Under the pieces are notes generated by a model. It worked only from the letters and a program-made list of their open reading frames with translations. It did no database searches and was not told the DNA's origin. This document shows positions 1 to 6,847 of a stretch of DNA of 9,714 nucleotides, one piece after another. Every line of letters begins with the position of its first letter. Within the stretch, counting starts at the first letter, position 1. The translations under genes and the position numbers were made by a program. Source of the stretch: Rhodobacter sp. (GTDB lineage Bacteria; Pseudomonadota; Alphaproteobacteria; Rhodobacterales; Rhodobacteraceae); assembly GCA_027482795.1 (NCBI GenBank), contig JAIXVS010000054.1, positions 1-9,714 on the forward strand. The letters run 5' to 3'.

Positions 1-12
1 GTAGAACGCGCA

Positions 13-46
13 CCGCCCGCCTGCGGGGTAAGCACAGGGCGGGCGG
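13..46 (-). terminator. GC-rich hairpin after the BON gene, possible terminator
   Basis: A perfect 9-bp inverted repeat, CCGCCCGCC at 13-21 and GGCGGGCGG at 38-46, encloses a 16-base loop and lies 26 bases beyond the stop codon of the minus-strand BON gene. It could end the ATPase-BON transcript. No T-run follows on the minus strand, so it is not a textbook intrinsic terminator. The rest of positions 1-71 shows no gene I can support. Confidence 0.4.
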
Positions 47-71
47 GCAATCGCGCATCGGACGAGGGGAC

Positions 72-731
72 TTAACCGATACGGATGTGGTTTTCGACAG
101 ACCTTGTGCCAGGCGCAGCCCAAGCCGTATCCATCGCCAATTTGCGGGCCTGAAGGTTTTCAACATGCCCGCCCAAGGTTATGGCCCCATCTTTGGCCAT
201 CACCGTCACTGTATCAGATTCGAACCAAGCGCGGTGCAGAGCATGGCGGATGTCGGCAGCCATTTCGCTAGGGTCAACCAAGGGCGTGGCCCCATCCATC
301 ACCGCAATCTGGTTGGAAACAGACCGCACCCCCCACAGCGGCTCTACCGCCCAAGCCGCCGCGCGGCGCTGATAATGCTGGGCCACTGTGCCCGATAGGG
401 TTACATTGCCGCCCTGAACCATCACCTTGACCGCGTCCATTGGCACGGCCCCATCCCATTCCAGCCTGTTCACCGCCGCCGCTGCAATTTCCTCGTCTGT
501 GCGCAGAATATGCGGGGGCAGGCGCACTTCGATTTCTTCGACAATCGCCTTTACGCCCCGCACACGGCCCGCTGCCTTTTCGGCGGCGCGCTTTTGCCAA
601 TAGCTTTCGACATGGCCCGAAAGGGTGACCAAACCATCGCGCACGGCCACGCCGATATGGTCGGCAACCACCATCGGCTCCCAGTTCAATTCGGCGGTGA
701 TGTTTTCTTTGATCGTGTGATCGGTGGTCAT
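72..731 (-). CDS. Cytoplasmic protein of three BON domains
   Basis: This 219-residue protein consists of three tandem BON domains at about residues 4-70, 78-145 and 156-219. Each carries the signature turn: DGLVTLSGHV (32-41), GGNVTLSGTV (107-116) and DGAITLGGHV (181-190). There is no signal peptide or membrane segment, so it should be cytoplasmic, unlike periplasmic OsmY-type BON proteins. BON domains are known to bind phospholipids or, in the potassium-binding protein Kbp, K+ ions; which applies here is unknown. The open frame continues upstream of the chosen ATG, but that part overlaps the ATPase in another frame. The ATG at 731 is preceded by GAGG at suitable distance. It lies 49 bases downstream of the ATPase stop on the same strand, suggesting co-transcription. 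The family call is firm; the function is not known. Confidence 0.88.
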   Translation of the reverse strand: MTTDHTIKENITAELNWEPMVVADHIGVAVRDGLVTLSGHVESYWQKRAAEKAAGRVRGVKAIVEEIEVRLPPHILRTDEEIAAAAVNRLEWDGAVPMDAVKVMVQGGNVTLSGTVAQHYQRRAAAWAVEPLWGVRSVSNQIAVMDGATPLVDPSEMAADIRHALHRAWFESDTVTVMAKDGAITLGGHVENLQARKLAMDTAWAAPGTRSVENHIRIG

Positions 732-780
732 GGGTTTGCCTCGCATGTGGGGGAAGGGCGCTGCACTTTCGCGCCTATAC

Positions 781-3294
781 TCACTTTGCACCACCTTTGC
801 GGGCAAAGCCCTGATCGGTGTTAGCAACCCTGCGCTTTGCCAAGGGGGCGGGCCTTGCCCATTGCCCAAACACATAAACCGCAGCAAACGCCGCCGCTGG
901 AACTGCCATCCACAGTCCCGATGACAGCTCAAACCCCAGCAAAGCGCGCGCAGGGGCAAAGGCCATGACCAGCCCAATAATACTGCCCAGCACGCCCAAA
1001 ACCACAAACAACGTGCGATTGGGCCGCAAAAATCCCGCCCAAAAGCCGCGCGTGCTGGCACGGTTGACAAAAATCAGCGCCGCAATCGCGCAGACCAGTG
1101 AAACAAAGGTCAACGCGCGAATTTCCCCATCGGGCAGGCCCGCGCGCAGCGCCGCCTCGTAAACGCCAGCGCTGGCCAAAAAGGCAAACAGGCCTTGCAG
1201 CAGGCTGGCGCGGGCTGTCTTGGGGCTCAGCAGCGCCTCATTCGCAGGGCGCGGGGGGGCGCGCATTTGATCGGGGCTGGATTTTTCGGCTTCAAACACA
1301 AAGGCCGAAACAGGATCGATAATCATCTCCAGCAGGGCAATATGAATAGGGCCAAACAGCAGCGGCGCGCCTGTCAGCAGCGGCAACAACGCAAGCCCTG
1401 CAATGGGCACGTGCACCGCCAGAATAAAGCTCATGGCGTGGCGCAGATTGGCATAGATGCGCCGCCCCAAAGTTATGGTGGTGATTATAGCCCCAAAATC
1501 ATCATCAAGCAGCACAATCTGCGCCGCCTCGCGGGCGACATCGGTGCCGCGCCCACCCATGGCAATGCCAATATGCGCGGTCCGCAGCGATGGCGCGTCA
1601 TTCACGCCGTCGCCCGTCATGGCAACAATTTCGCCATTGGCGCGCAGGGCCTGCACAATGCGCAGCTTGTCTAGGGGCGTGATGCGGGCGAAAATTTGCG
1701 CGGTTTTTACCGCCTTGCTCAGCTGCTTGTCAGACAAACCCTTCAGCGTTTCGCCCGTCAAAACATCGCCCGCCGCCAGTCCCGCCTGCGCCGCAATCGT
1801 GCGCGCCGTGGCAGGATGATCGCCCGTAATCATCACCACCCGAATGCCTGCACCTGTGGCGATTTTTACTGCGCCCGCCACGCCTTTGCGCAGCGGGTCA
1901 GCCAGCCCCACCAGCCCCACAAACGCAAAATCAAACCCTGTCATCTTTTGGGGCAAATCGGGCGGCGCTTTGGCAACCGCCACGGCCAAAACCCGCAACC
2001 CTTGGGCGGCCATCGCATCCACATCTTTTTGCAACGCGCCTTTGGGCAAATGGCACAGCGCGGCAATCGCCTCTGGCGCGCCTTTGGCATAAGCGTGACT
2101 TGTGCCCTTTATCTGCCAAACCTGCGTCATGGCCAGTAAGGCATGGCTAAAGGGATAGGTTTTCAAAAGCCGCCCCTTGGGCTGCGGGCAAAGCTGTAAG
2201 AACGCCTTTTCCATAGGGTCAAAGGTTAGGGCGGGGCAGGCCAAACTGCCCGCCAGCGCAAGGGCGGCAAAATTTGGCGGCGCGTTGCCATCCACCGCCG
2301 TGCTGCGCCCATCCGCCAAAACCATCGCCGCGATTTGCATGTTGTTTTGCGTCATCGTGCCCGTCTTGTCGCTGCACAAAACTGTCGCCGCACCCAAGGT
2401 TTCAATCGCCGATGCGCGCCGCGTCAGCACCCCTACCCACGACATACGGCGTGCGCCCATCGCCAGAAACACCGCCATCACCATCGGAAATTCTTCGGGC
2501 AGCATCGCCATGCCCACCGCAATGCCCGCCAGCAGCGCCGCCAAAGGATCACTGCCGCGCAAGAACAATTGCAGCAGCACAACGGCCAAACTTACCGCGC
2601 CCCCAATCGCGGCAAACCACCACACCAACCGCCGCATCTGGCGTTGCAGAACGGGGGCGTCAAAATTGGGCGCAGCCAATGCCGCGCCAATTTTGCCAAT
2701 CTCACTGCGCGGCCCAGTCGCTGTCACATGGGCCAGCCCAGAGCCGCCCACCACCAAGCTGCCAGAAAATACTTGTGCATTCTGCTTACCAAAAGCCAAG
2801 TGTTGCGGTGCCGATTCGCCCGTCAGCAGCGAGGTGTCTACCGTTACCTCGGCCCCATCTGCCAATGCCCCATCTGCCGCAATGCGGCGGCCCTCAATCA
2901 GCATCAGCGTATCGCCAACCACCACCTCGCGCACGGGTATGTCCAGCACCGCCCCATCGCGCAAAACGCTGGCCCTTGGGCTGGTCAAATCGCGCAGGGC
3001 GGATAAAACCTTTTCGCTGCGTGCCTGTTGAAATACCGTTATCCCAATGGAAAGGCAGGCAAATACCGCCAAAGACAGCGCTTCGGGCAGGCTGCCAAGC
3101 GCAAAGTAAACTCCGCCGCCCACTAGCAATAGCACCAGCATCGGCTCTTTCAGCACATCCAATACCACCGCCAAAATCCCGCGCTTGGGCGGCTGGGGCA
3201 AATCGTTGGGGCCGTCTTTGGCCAAACGCTGTGCGGCCTGTCGGGCGGTCAACCCCTGTTCAAGCGGCACCATAGCAGCGGTTTTCGTGGGCAT
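781..3294 (-). CDS. P-type cation-transporting ATPase (P2-like, PEEFP type)
   Basis: This is an inner-membrane pump of 837 residues that couples ATP hydrolysis to cation movement. The order is: N-terminal cation-ATPase domain (about 13-55); M1-M2 (about 50-90); actuator domain with TGES (158-161); M3-M4 (about 224-279) with PEEFP at 266-270; phosphorylation motif DKTGT with the acceptor D309; nucleotide-binding part with KGAPE (404-408); TGD (490-492); GDGVNDAP hinge (561-568); M5-M10 (about 616-812). M6 reads LLEMIIDPVSAFVFEAE with acidic E656, D660, E668 and E670. There are no N-terminal heavy-metal CxxC domains and no CPC motif, so it is not a P1B metal pump. Overall layout is that of Ca2+-type P2 ATPases, but M4 and M6 differ from SERCA (PEGLP, NxxTD), so the ion is undetermined. 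It is first gene of a likely ATPase-BON operon and divergent from the OmpA lipoprotein. The open frame extends upstream to 3411, but that part lacks domain character. Confidence 0.93.
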   Translation of the reverse strand: MPTKTAAMVPLEQGLTARQAAQRLAKDGPNDLPQPPKRGILAVVLDVLKEPMLVLLLVGGGVYFALGSLPEALSLAVFACLSIGITVFQQARSEKVLSALRDLTSPRASVLRDGAVLDIPVREVVVGDTLMLIEGRRIAADGALADGAEVTVDTSLLTGESAPQHLAFGKQNAQVFSGSLVVGGSGLAHVTATGPRSEIGKIGAALAAPNFDAPVLQRQMRRLVWWFAAIGGAVSLAVVLLQLFLRGSDPLAALLAGIAVGMAMLPEEFPMVMAVFLAMGARRMSWVGVLTRRASAIETLGAATVLCSDKTGTMTQNNMQIAAMVLADGRSTAVDGNAPPNFAALALAGSLACPALTFDPMEKAFLQLCPQPKGRLLKTYPFSHALLAMTQVWQIKGTSHAYAKGAPEAIAALCHLPKGALQKDVDAMAAQGLRVLAVAVAKAPPDLPQKMTGFDFAFVGLVGLADPLRKGVAGAVKIATGAGIRVVMITGDHPATARTIAAQAGLAAGDVLTGETLKGLSDKQLSKAVKTAQIFARITPLDKLRIVQALRANGEIVAMTGDGVNDAPSLRTAHIGIAMGGRGTDVAREAAQIVLLDDDFGAIITTITLGRRIYANLRHAMSFILAVHVPIAGLALLPLLTGAPLLFGPIHIALLEMIIDPVSAFVFEAEKSSPDQMRAPPRPANEALLSPKTARASLLQGLFAFLASAGVYEAALRAGLPDGEIRALTFVSLVCAIAALIFVNRASTRGFWAGFLRPNRTLFVVLGVLGSIIGLVMAFAPARALLGFELSSGLWMAVPAAAFAAVYVFGQWARPAPLAKRRVANTDQGFARKGGAK

Positions 3295-3301
3295 CATCAG
3301 G

Positions 3302-3308
3302 CCTTTCT
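3302..3308 (-). promoter_or_regulatory. Ribosome binding site deciding the ATPase start
   Basis: On the minus strand AGAAAGG lies just before two adjacent ATG codons at 3297 and 3294. AGG is 4 bases from the first and 7 from the second, so the second (3294) is the better start. The difference is one methionine. Confidence 0.6.
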
Positions 3309-3315
3309 GCGGCAG

Positions 3316-3336
3316 GGGGGCAGGGGCCTTGCCCCC
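3316..3336 (-). promoter_or_regulatory. Hairpin in the ATPase leader
   Basis: GGGGGCA at 3316-3322 pairs with TGCCCCC at 3330-3336 around a 7-base loop. If the ATPase transcript starts upstream of this, the hairpin sits 7 bases before the Shine-Dalgarno sequence and could affect translation. The structure is read from sequence; the role is inference. Confidence 0.35.
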
Positions 3337-3391
3337 AGGCCCAGCGCTTGCCTGATATTTGCGCGCGGGCGGCTGATGCAGATTAGGGCAA

Positions 3392-3409
3392 GCCGCGCTG
3401 CCGCGCGGC
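3392..3409. repeat. 7-bp inverted repeat in divergent region
   Basis: GCCGCGC at 3392-3398 and GCGCGGC at 3403-3409 flank the 4-base loop TGCC. It lies near the middle of the divergent region, so it could be a DNA-binding site or an RNA hairpin in either leader. No known operator is recognised. Confidence 0.35.
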
Positions 3410-3424
3410 AAGGTTGCACAATCG

Positions 3425-3465
3425 CGGCGGTAAAGCTGGGGCGCTGCGCCCCAGCAAGGCCGCCG
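3425..3465 (+). promoter_or_regulatory. 41-base composite stem-loop in the OmpA lipoprotein leader
   Basis: An outer 6-bp stem (CGGCGG 3425-3430 with CCGCCG 3460-3465) and an inner perfect 9-bp stem (GCTGGGGCG 3435-3443 with CGCCCCAGC 3447-3455, loop CTG) are separated by a symmetric 4x4 internal loop (TAAA against AAGG). It ends only a few bases before the Shine-Dalgarno AAAAGGA at 3468-3474. No plus-strand gene precedes it in the window, so it is more likely a 5' leader structure than a terminator. It may stabilise the mRNA or modulate initiation. Confidence 0.5.
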
Positions 3466-3482
3466 TCAAAAGGAATGAACCC

Positions 3483-4118
3483 ATGAAAACACCATCGCAT
3501 CTATTTGCGCTTGCGGGCGCGCTTGCCATTGCAGGCTGCACCTATAACACTCCCACCCAAACCAACCCAACTGATGGCGCCATTCTGGGCGGTATCACAG
3601 GCGCGGCGCTGGGCAGCATGATTGGCGATGACACGCAATCGGCCATTGTGGGCGGCGTGATTGGTGCGGCCATTGGCGGTGCCATTGCGCAAAACATGGC
3701 CAACCAAGAGGCCGAGCTGAACCAAGACCTTGCAGGCAGCGGCGCGCGGGTGATCAACACGGGCAGCCAACTGCGCGTGATCCTGCCTGAAAATGTGACC
3801 TTCGCCACGGGTTCTGCAACCGTGGCCTATGAATTCCGCAATTCGCTGCGGTCGGTCGCCAATATTCTGCGCAAATATCCCGATACCAAAGTGCGCGTTG
3901 TGGGCCATACCGACAATGTCGGCAGCGATGCAATCAACACCCAGCTCAGCTGGGATCGCGCCAATGCGGTCAGCCGCATTTTGGTCAGCAACGGTGTAGA
4001 CCATACCCGCGTCACCTATTCGGGCCACGGATCGAACGAGCCGATTACATCGAATTCCACCGCCGTGGGCCGCGCGCAAAACCGCCGGGTCGAGATTGTC
4101 ATCACCCCCACCAACTGA
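3483..4118 (+). CDS. OmpA-family lipoprotein with glycine-zipper (YiaD-like)
   Basis: The 211-residue protein starts with a lipoprotein signal peptide; the lipobox IAGC places the lipidated cysteine at C19, and T20 at +2 (not Asp) favours the outer membrane. Residues 33-69 form two glycine-zipper helices. A C-terminal OmpA peptidoglycan-binding domain spans about 97-208, with GHTDNVG (141-147), LSWDRA (155-160) and NRRVEI (200-205). D144 and R159 correspond by spacing to the diaminopimelate-binding Asp/Arg pair known in Acinetobacter OmpA. It should tether the outer membrane to peptidoglycan, as YiaD-type proteins do. The start ATG has AGGA 8 bases upstream; the frame is open further upstream to 3414, but the signal peptide fixes the start. 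It is transcribed away from the ATPase and followed by a hairpin before the ADI operon, so it is probably monocistronic. Confidence 0.92.
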   Translation: MKTPSHLFALAGALAIAGCTYNTPTQTNPTDGAILGGITGAALGSMIGDDTQSAIVGGVIGAAIGGAIAQNMANQEAELNQDLAGSGARVINTGSQLRVILPENVTFATGSATVAYEFRNSLRSVANILRKYPDTKVRVVGHTDNVGSDAINTQLSWDRANAVSRILVSNGVDHTRVTYSGHGSNEPITSNSTAVGRAQNRRVEIVITPTN

Positions 4119-4139
4119 CGCCAGCACACAGCACATACT

Positions 4140-4160
4140 GCCCGGCCCTTTGGGCTGGGC
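4140..4160 (+). terminator. Hairpin between OmpA lipoprotein and arcD
   Basis: GCCCGGCCC (4140-4148), loop TTT, and GGGCTGGGC (4152-4160) form a 9-bp stem with one G-T wobble, 21 bases after the lipoprotein stop. Only a weak T-rich tail (CTGTTT) follows. It is likely a terminator or attenuator for read-through into the ADI operon. The whole gap is only 66 bases, so an ADI promoter must lie here or inside the end of the lipoprotein gene. Confidence 0.55.
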
Positions 4161-4184
4161 AACCCTGTTTCGAAAGGCGCTGAT

Positions 4185-5609
4185 ATGCCCAATCCCCCAC
4201 CAGATGTGCCCAACAAATGGCACTTTCCCAATGCCTTTACCATTCTGTTTGCCCTGATCGTTTTGGTGGCGGGCCTGACATGGATTATCCCTGCGGGCCG
4301 CTACGCGCGCGCGCCGTCCGAACTGTTGGGCAAAGATGTGCCCATTGCAGGCACTTACGCGCCAACAGATGCCACGCCGCAAGGGTTTTTCGACGTGATT
4401 ATGGCCCCCATTGCGGGGTTTTATGACCCTGCCAGCTATGCCGCCAATGCCATTGACGTGGCGCTGTTTGTGCTGGTGATTGGCGGGTTTATCGGGGTTG
4501 TCACCGCCACAGGGGCAATCGACATGGGCATAAGGCGCGCGATGACGGGCCTAAAAGGGCGCGAGATTTGGATGATTCCCTTCCTGATGGCCCTGTTCGC
4601 GCTGGGCGGCACCACCTATGGCATGGCCGAAGAAACGCTTGCCTTTTACGGCATCCTGATCCCTGTGATGATCGCGGCGGGCTATGATGCGCTGGTGGGC
4701 GTTGCGGTGATTATGCTGGGCGCTGGTATTGGCGTTTTGGGGTCAACGATAAATGCCTTTTCCACCGTGATCGCATCCGATGCTGCTGGCGTTAGTTTTG
4801 CCGAAGGCATGGGTCTGCGGCTGGTCATCTTGGGCCTGACGTGGCTGGCATCGGTGGCCTTTGTCATGCGCTATGCCGCCCGCGTTAAAGCCGACCCTGC
4901 GCAATCTTTGGTGCAAGATTTGCACAAGGGCCATCTGGCGCATTTTGGCGCGGCGCAGCAGGGCGCGGTCTTTACAGGCCTGCACAAAATTGTCCTTATC
5001 CTATTTGCCGCCACCTTTGCCGCCATGATCTGGGGCGTATCGGTGGGCGGCTGGTGGATGGCGCAAATGTCGGCGCTGTTCCTAATCTCGGCCATTTGTA
5101 TCGGCCTGATCGCCCGCTTGGGCGAAGTGCGCCTGATTGAGGCGTTTTTGGGCGGTGCCAAAGATTTGCTGGGCGTGGCGCTGGTGATCGGCCTTGCACG
5201 CGGCATTGTCGTGATTATGGACGCGGGCCAAATTACCGACACCATTTTGCACAGCGCCGAAGTGGCCGTCACGGGCCTGCCTGATGCCGCCTTTATCAGC
5301 GTGATCTATCTGGTCGAGGTGGGGATGTCGTTCTTTGTGCCGTCAACCTCTGGCCTTGCGGTGCTATCGATGCCCATTTTGGCCCCGATGGGCGATTTTG
5401 CGGGCGTACCGCGCAGCCTTGTGGTCACAGGGTTTGCCACGGCCAGCGGCTGGGTGAACCTAATCACGCCGACATCTGCGGTGGTGATGGGCGGGCTGGC
5501 CATTGGCCGCGTGCCGTACCAGCGCTGGCTGCGCTTTATCTGGCCGCTGTTGCTGGCGCTGACGGTGATCGTCATGGCCGCGCTGACCCTTTCCACCCTT
5601 ATCGCATAG
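4185..5609 (+). CDS. arcD: YfcC-family transporter, probable arginine/ornithine antiporter
   Basis: This 474-residue inner-membrane protein has about 12 hydrophobic segments. It matches the YfcC/DcuC-like carrier family through GGTTYGMAEET (141-151), STINAF (187-192), VPSTSGLAVLSMPILAP (385-401) and NLITPTSAVVMGGLAIGRVPY (from 425). Carriers of this family serve as ArcD in streptococcal ADI operons, whereas Pseudomonas ArcD belongs to the unrelated APC family. As first gene of a complete ADI operon it most likely imports arginine in exchange for ornithine; this role is inferred from context and family, and another amino acid substrate remains possible. A good GAAAGG ribosome site lies 8 bases before the ATG. 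Its TAG stop overlaps the ribosome site of arcA. Confidence 0.85.
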   Translation: MPNPPPDVPNKWHFPNAFTILFALIVLVAGLTWIIPAGRYARAPSELLGKDVPIAGTYAPTDATPQGFFDVIMAPIAGFYDPASYAANAIDVALFVLVIGGFIGVVTATGAIDMGIRRAMTGLKGREIWMIPFLMALFALGGTTYGMAEETLAFYGILIPVMIAAGYDALVGVAVIMLGAGIGVLGSTINAFSTVIASDAAGVSFAEGMGLRLVILGLTWLASVAFVMRYAARVKADPAQSLVQDLHKGHLAHFGAAQQGAVFTGLHKIVLILFAATFAAMIWGVSVGGWWMAQMSALFLISAICIGLIARLGEVRLIEAFLGGAKDLLGVALVIGLARGIVVIMDAGQITDTILHSAEVAVTGLPDAAFISVIYLVEVGMSFFVPSTSGLAVLSMPILAPMGDFAGVPRSLVVTGFATASGWVNLITPTSAVVMGGLAIGRVPYQRWLRFIWPLLLALTVIVMAALTLSTLIA

Positions 5610-5610
5610 G
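5608..5610 (+). promoter_or_regulatory. Ribosome binding site deciding the arcA start
   Basis: AGG at 5608-5610 overlaps the arcD stop TAG and lies 8 bases before ATG 5619. An in-frame GTG at 5610 has no such site, so ATG 5619 is chosen. The overlap suggests translational coupling of arcD and arcA. Confidence 0.55.
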
Positions 5611-5618
5611 TGCCCAGT

Positions 5619-6836
5619 ATGCCCCCCCTTTTTGGTGTTTCCTCTGAGTCGGGCATACTGCGCCGCGTTATGGTTCACGCCCCTGGCCGCGAGATTGAAC
5701 GCCTTACCCCAACCAACCGCGAAGCGCTGCTGTTTGACGATGTGCTATGGGCCAAACAGGCGCGGATCGAACATATGACCTTTGTCGATACCCTGCGCGC
5801 GCGCGGCATCGAAGTGGTGGTGTTTCGTGATTTGCTTATGGAAACCTTGGCCATCCCCGCCGCCCGCGACTGGATTTTGCAGGCGCGCATCAATGACGAT
5901 AGCGTGGGCGTGGGCCTTGCCCAGGATTTGCGCGCTTGGGCCATGCAGGCGGGCGGCGATGTGCTTGCGGGTGTGCTGATCGGCGGGATGAGCCGCGCCG
6001 AAATTCCCATACCCATCGCAGGCGTTGTGGCCCCGATGCTGGCCGCGCAAGACTTTTTGCTGGCCCCCCTGCCCAACCAAATCTTCACCCGCGACACCAC
6101 CTGCATGATCTTTGGCGGCACCACGCTGAACCCCATGTTTTGGCCCGCGCGGCGGTGGGAAACGCTGAACGCCGCCGCCATCTTCCGCTTTCACCCCGAC
6201 TTTTCCCAATTGCCCGTGATCTGGGGCGATCCGCTGGTCGGGCATGGCGCGGCATCCCTAGAAGGGGGCGATGTGATGCCCATTGGCAACCGCACAGTTC
6301 TGGTTGGCATGGGCGAGCGTTCCAGCCCCCAAGCCGTGGGCCAACTGGCCCGCGCCCTGTTTGCGCGCGGCGAGGTGGACAGCGTGATTGCCTGCCAATT
6401 CCCGCGCGGGCGTTCGGCCATGCATCTGGACACCGTCTTTACCTTTTGCGACCGCGATTTGGTGACAGTTTTCGCCGAGGTAACAGACGCTATTCAATGT
6501 TATACCCTGCGGCCAGAAGCTGATGGCAAAGTATCCGTCACCGCCGAAACAACGCCCTTCTTGCAGGTGGTCGCCGCCGCGCTGGGCCTGAAATCCCTGC
6601 GCGCCATCCCCACGGGCGGCGATGCTTACGAGGCGCAGCGCGAACAATGGGATGATGCCAATAACCTGCTTTGCATCAGCCCCGGCGTGGTGATTGGATA
6701 TGACCGCAACAGCCATTCCAACACGCAGCTTCGCAAAGCAGGCATCGAGGTTATCACAATTCCCGGCGGCGAGTTGGGGCGCGGGCGCGGTGGGGCGCAT
6801 TGCATGTCCTGCCCGCTGCTGCGCGATGCTGTGTGA
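5619..6836 (+). CDS. arcA: Arginine deiminase
   Basis: The enzyme hydrolyses L-arginine to L-citrulline and ammonia, the first step of the ADI pathway, in the cytoplasm. The 405-residue length fits the family (about 400-420). Guanidino-modifying enzyme motifs are all present: FTRD with D159, SLEGGD with E215, MHLD with H269 and D271, and the C-terminal nucleophile C395 in RGGAHCMSCP, equivalent to C406 of the Pseudomonas aeruginosa enzyme. The N-terminal LTPTNREALLFDD block (29-41) is also typical. A small oddity is EHM at 51-53, where many family members have EHD. It is second in the operon, 9 bases after arcD and 11 before arcB. Confidence is very high. Confidence 0.97.
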   Translation: MPPLFGVSSESGILRRVMVHAPGREIERLTPTNREALLFDDVLWAKQARIEHMTFVDTLRARGIEVVVFRDLLMETLAIPAARDWILQARINDDSVGVGLAQDLRAWAMQAGGDVLAGVLIGGMSRAEIPIPIAGVVAPMLAAQDFLLAPLPNQIFTRDTTCMIFGGTTLNPMFWPARRWETLNAAAIFRFHPDFSQLPVIWGDPLVGHGAASLEGGDVMPIGNRTVLVGMGERSSPQAVGQLARALFARGEVDSVIACQFPRGRSAMHLDTVFTFCDRDLVTVFAEVTDAIQCYTLRPEADGKVSVTAETTPFLQVVAAALGLKSLRAIPTGGDAYEAQREQWDDANNLLCISPGVVIGYDRNSHSNTQLRKAGIEVITIPGGELGRGRGGAHCMSCPLLRDAV

Positions 6837-6847
6837 AAGGCGAACAA

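Larger units (their letters stand above)
3298..3482. other. Divergent intergenic region between ATPase and OmpA lipoprotein
   Basis: This 185-base gap must hold the start signals of both divergent genes. I see no convincing sigma-70 -35/-10 pair on either strand and no recognisable regulator operator. It does contain three separate GC-rich inverted repeats (3316-3336, 3392-3409 and 3425-3465), leaving little unstructured sequence. Promoters may overlap these or be of a non-canonical type. Confidence 0.6.

Noticed and set aside
1..75. Frame-1 open stretch from the left edge, possible end of a plus-strand gene
   Set aside because: Only 24 codons with no recognisable protein character, and it contains the hairpin repeat.
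732..1070. Upstream extension of the BON gene
   Set aside because: This part overlaps the 3' end of the ATPase in another frame and shows no BON or other domain; the ATG at 731 has its own ribosome site.
2177..3275. Plus-strand open frames opposite the ATPase
   Set aside because: Low-complexity Pro/Ala/Ser/Arg composition and full overlap with the ATPase identify them as shadow frames.
3295..3411. Upstream extension of the ATPase
   Set aside because: The extra residues are Pro/Ala-rich, coincide with hairpin sequence, and the ribosome site points to 3294/3297.
4150..4162. FNR-like TTG...CAA before arcD
   Set aside because: The outer TTG and CAA span 13 bases, not the 14 of TTGAT-N4-ATCAA, the inner AT/AT bases are missing, and the match is a by-product of the hairpin.
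3501..4382. Long minus-strand open frame antisense to the lipoprotein and arcD start
   Set aside because: It mirrors a strongly supported OmpA lipoprotein, has no domain character and is His/Arg/Gln-rich as expected for antisense of GC-rich genes.
5610..5618. GTG start for arcA at 5610
   Set aside because: No Shine-Dalgarno sequence precedes it, whereas ATG 5619 is 8 bases after AGG.
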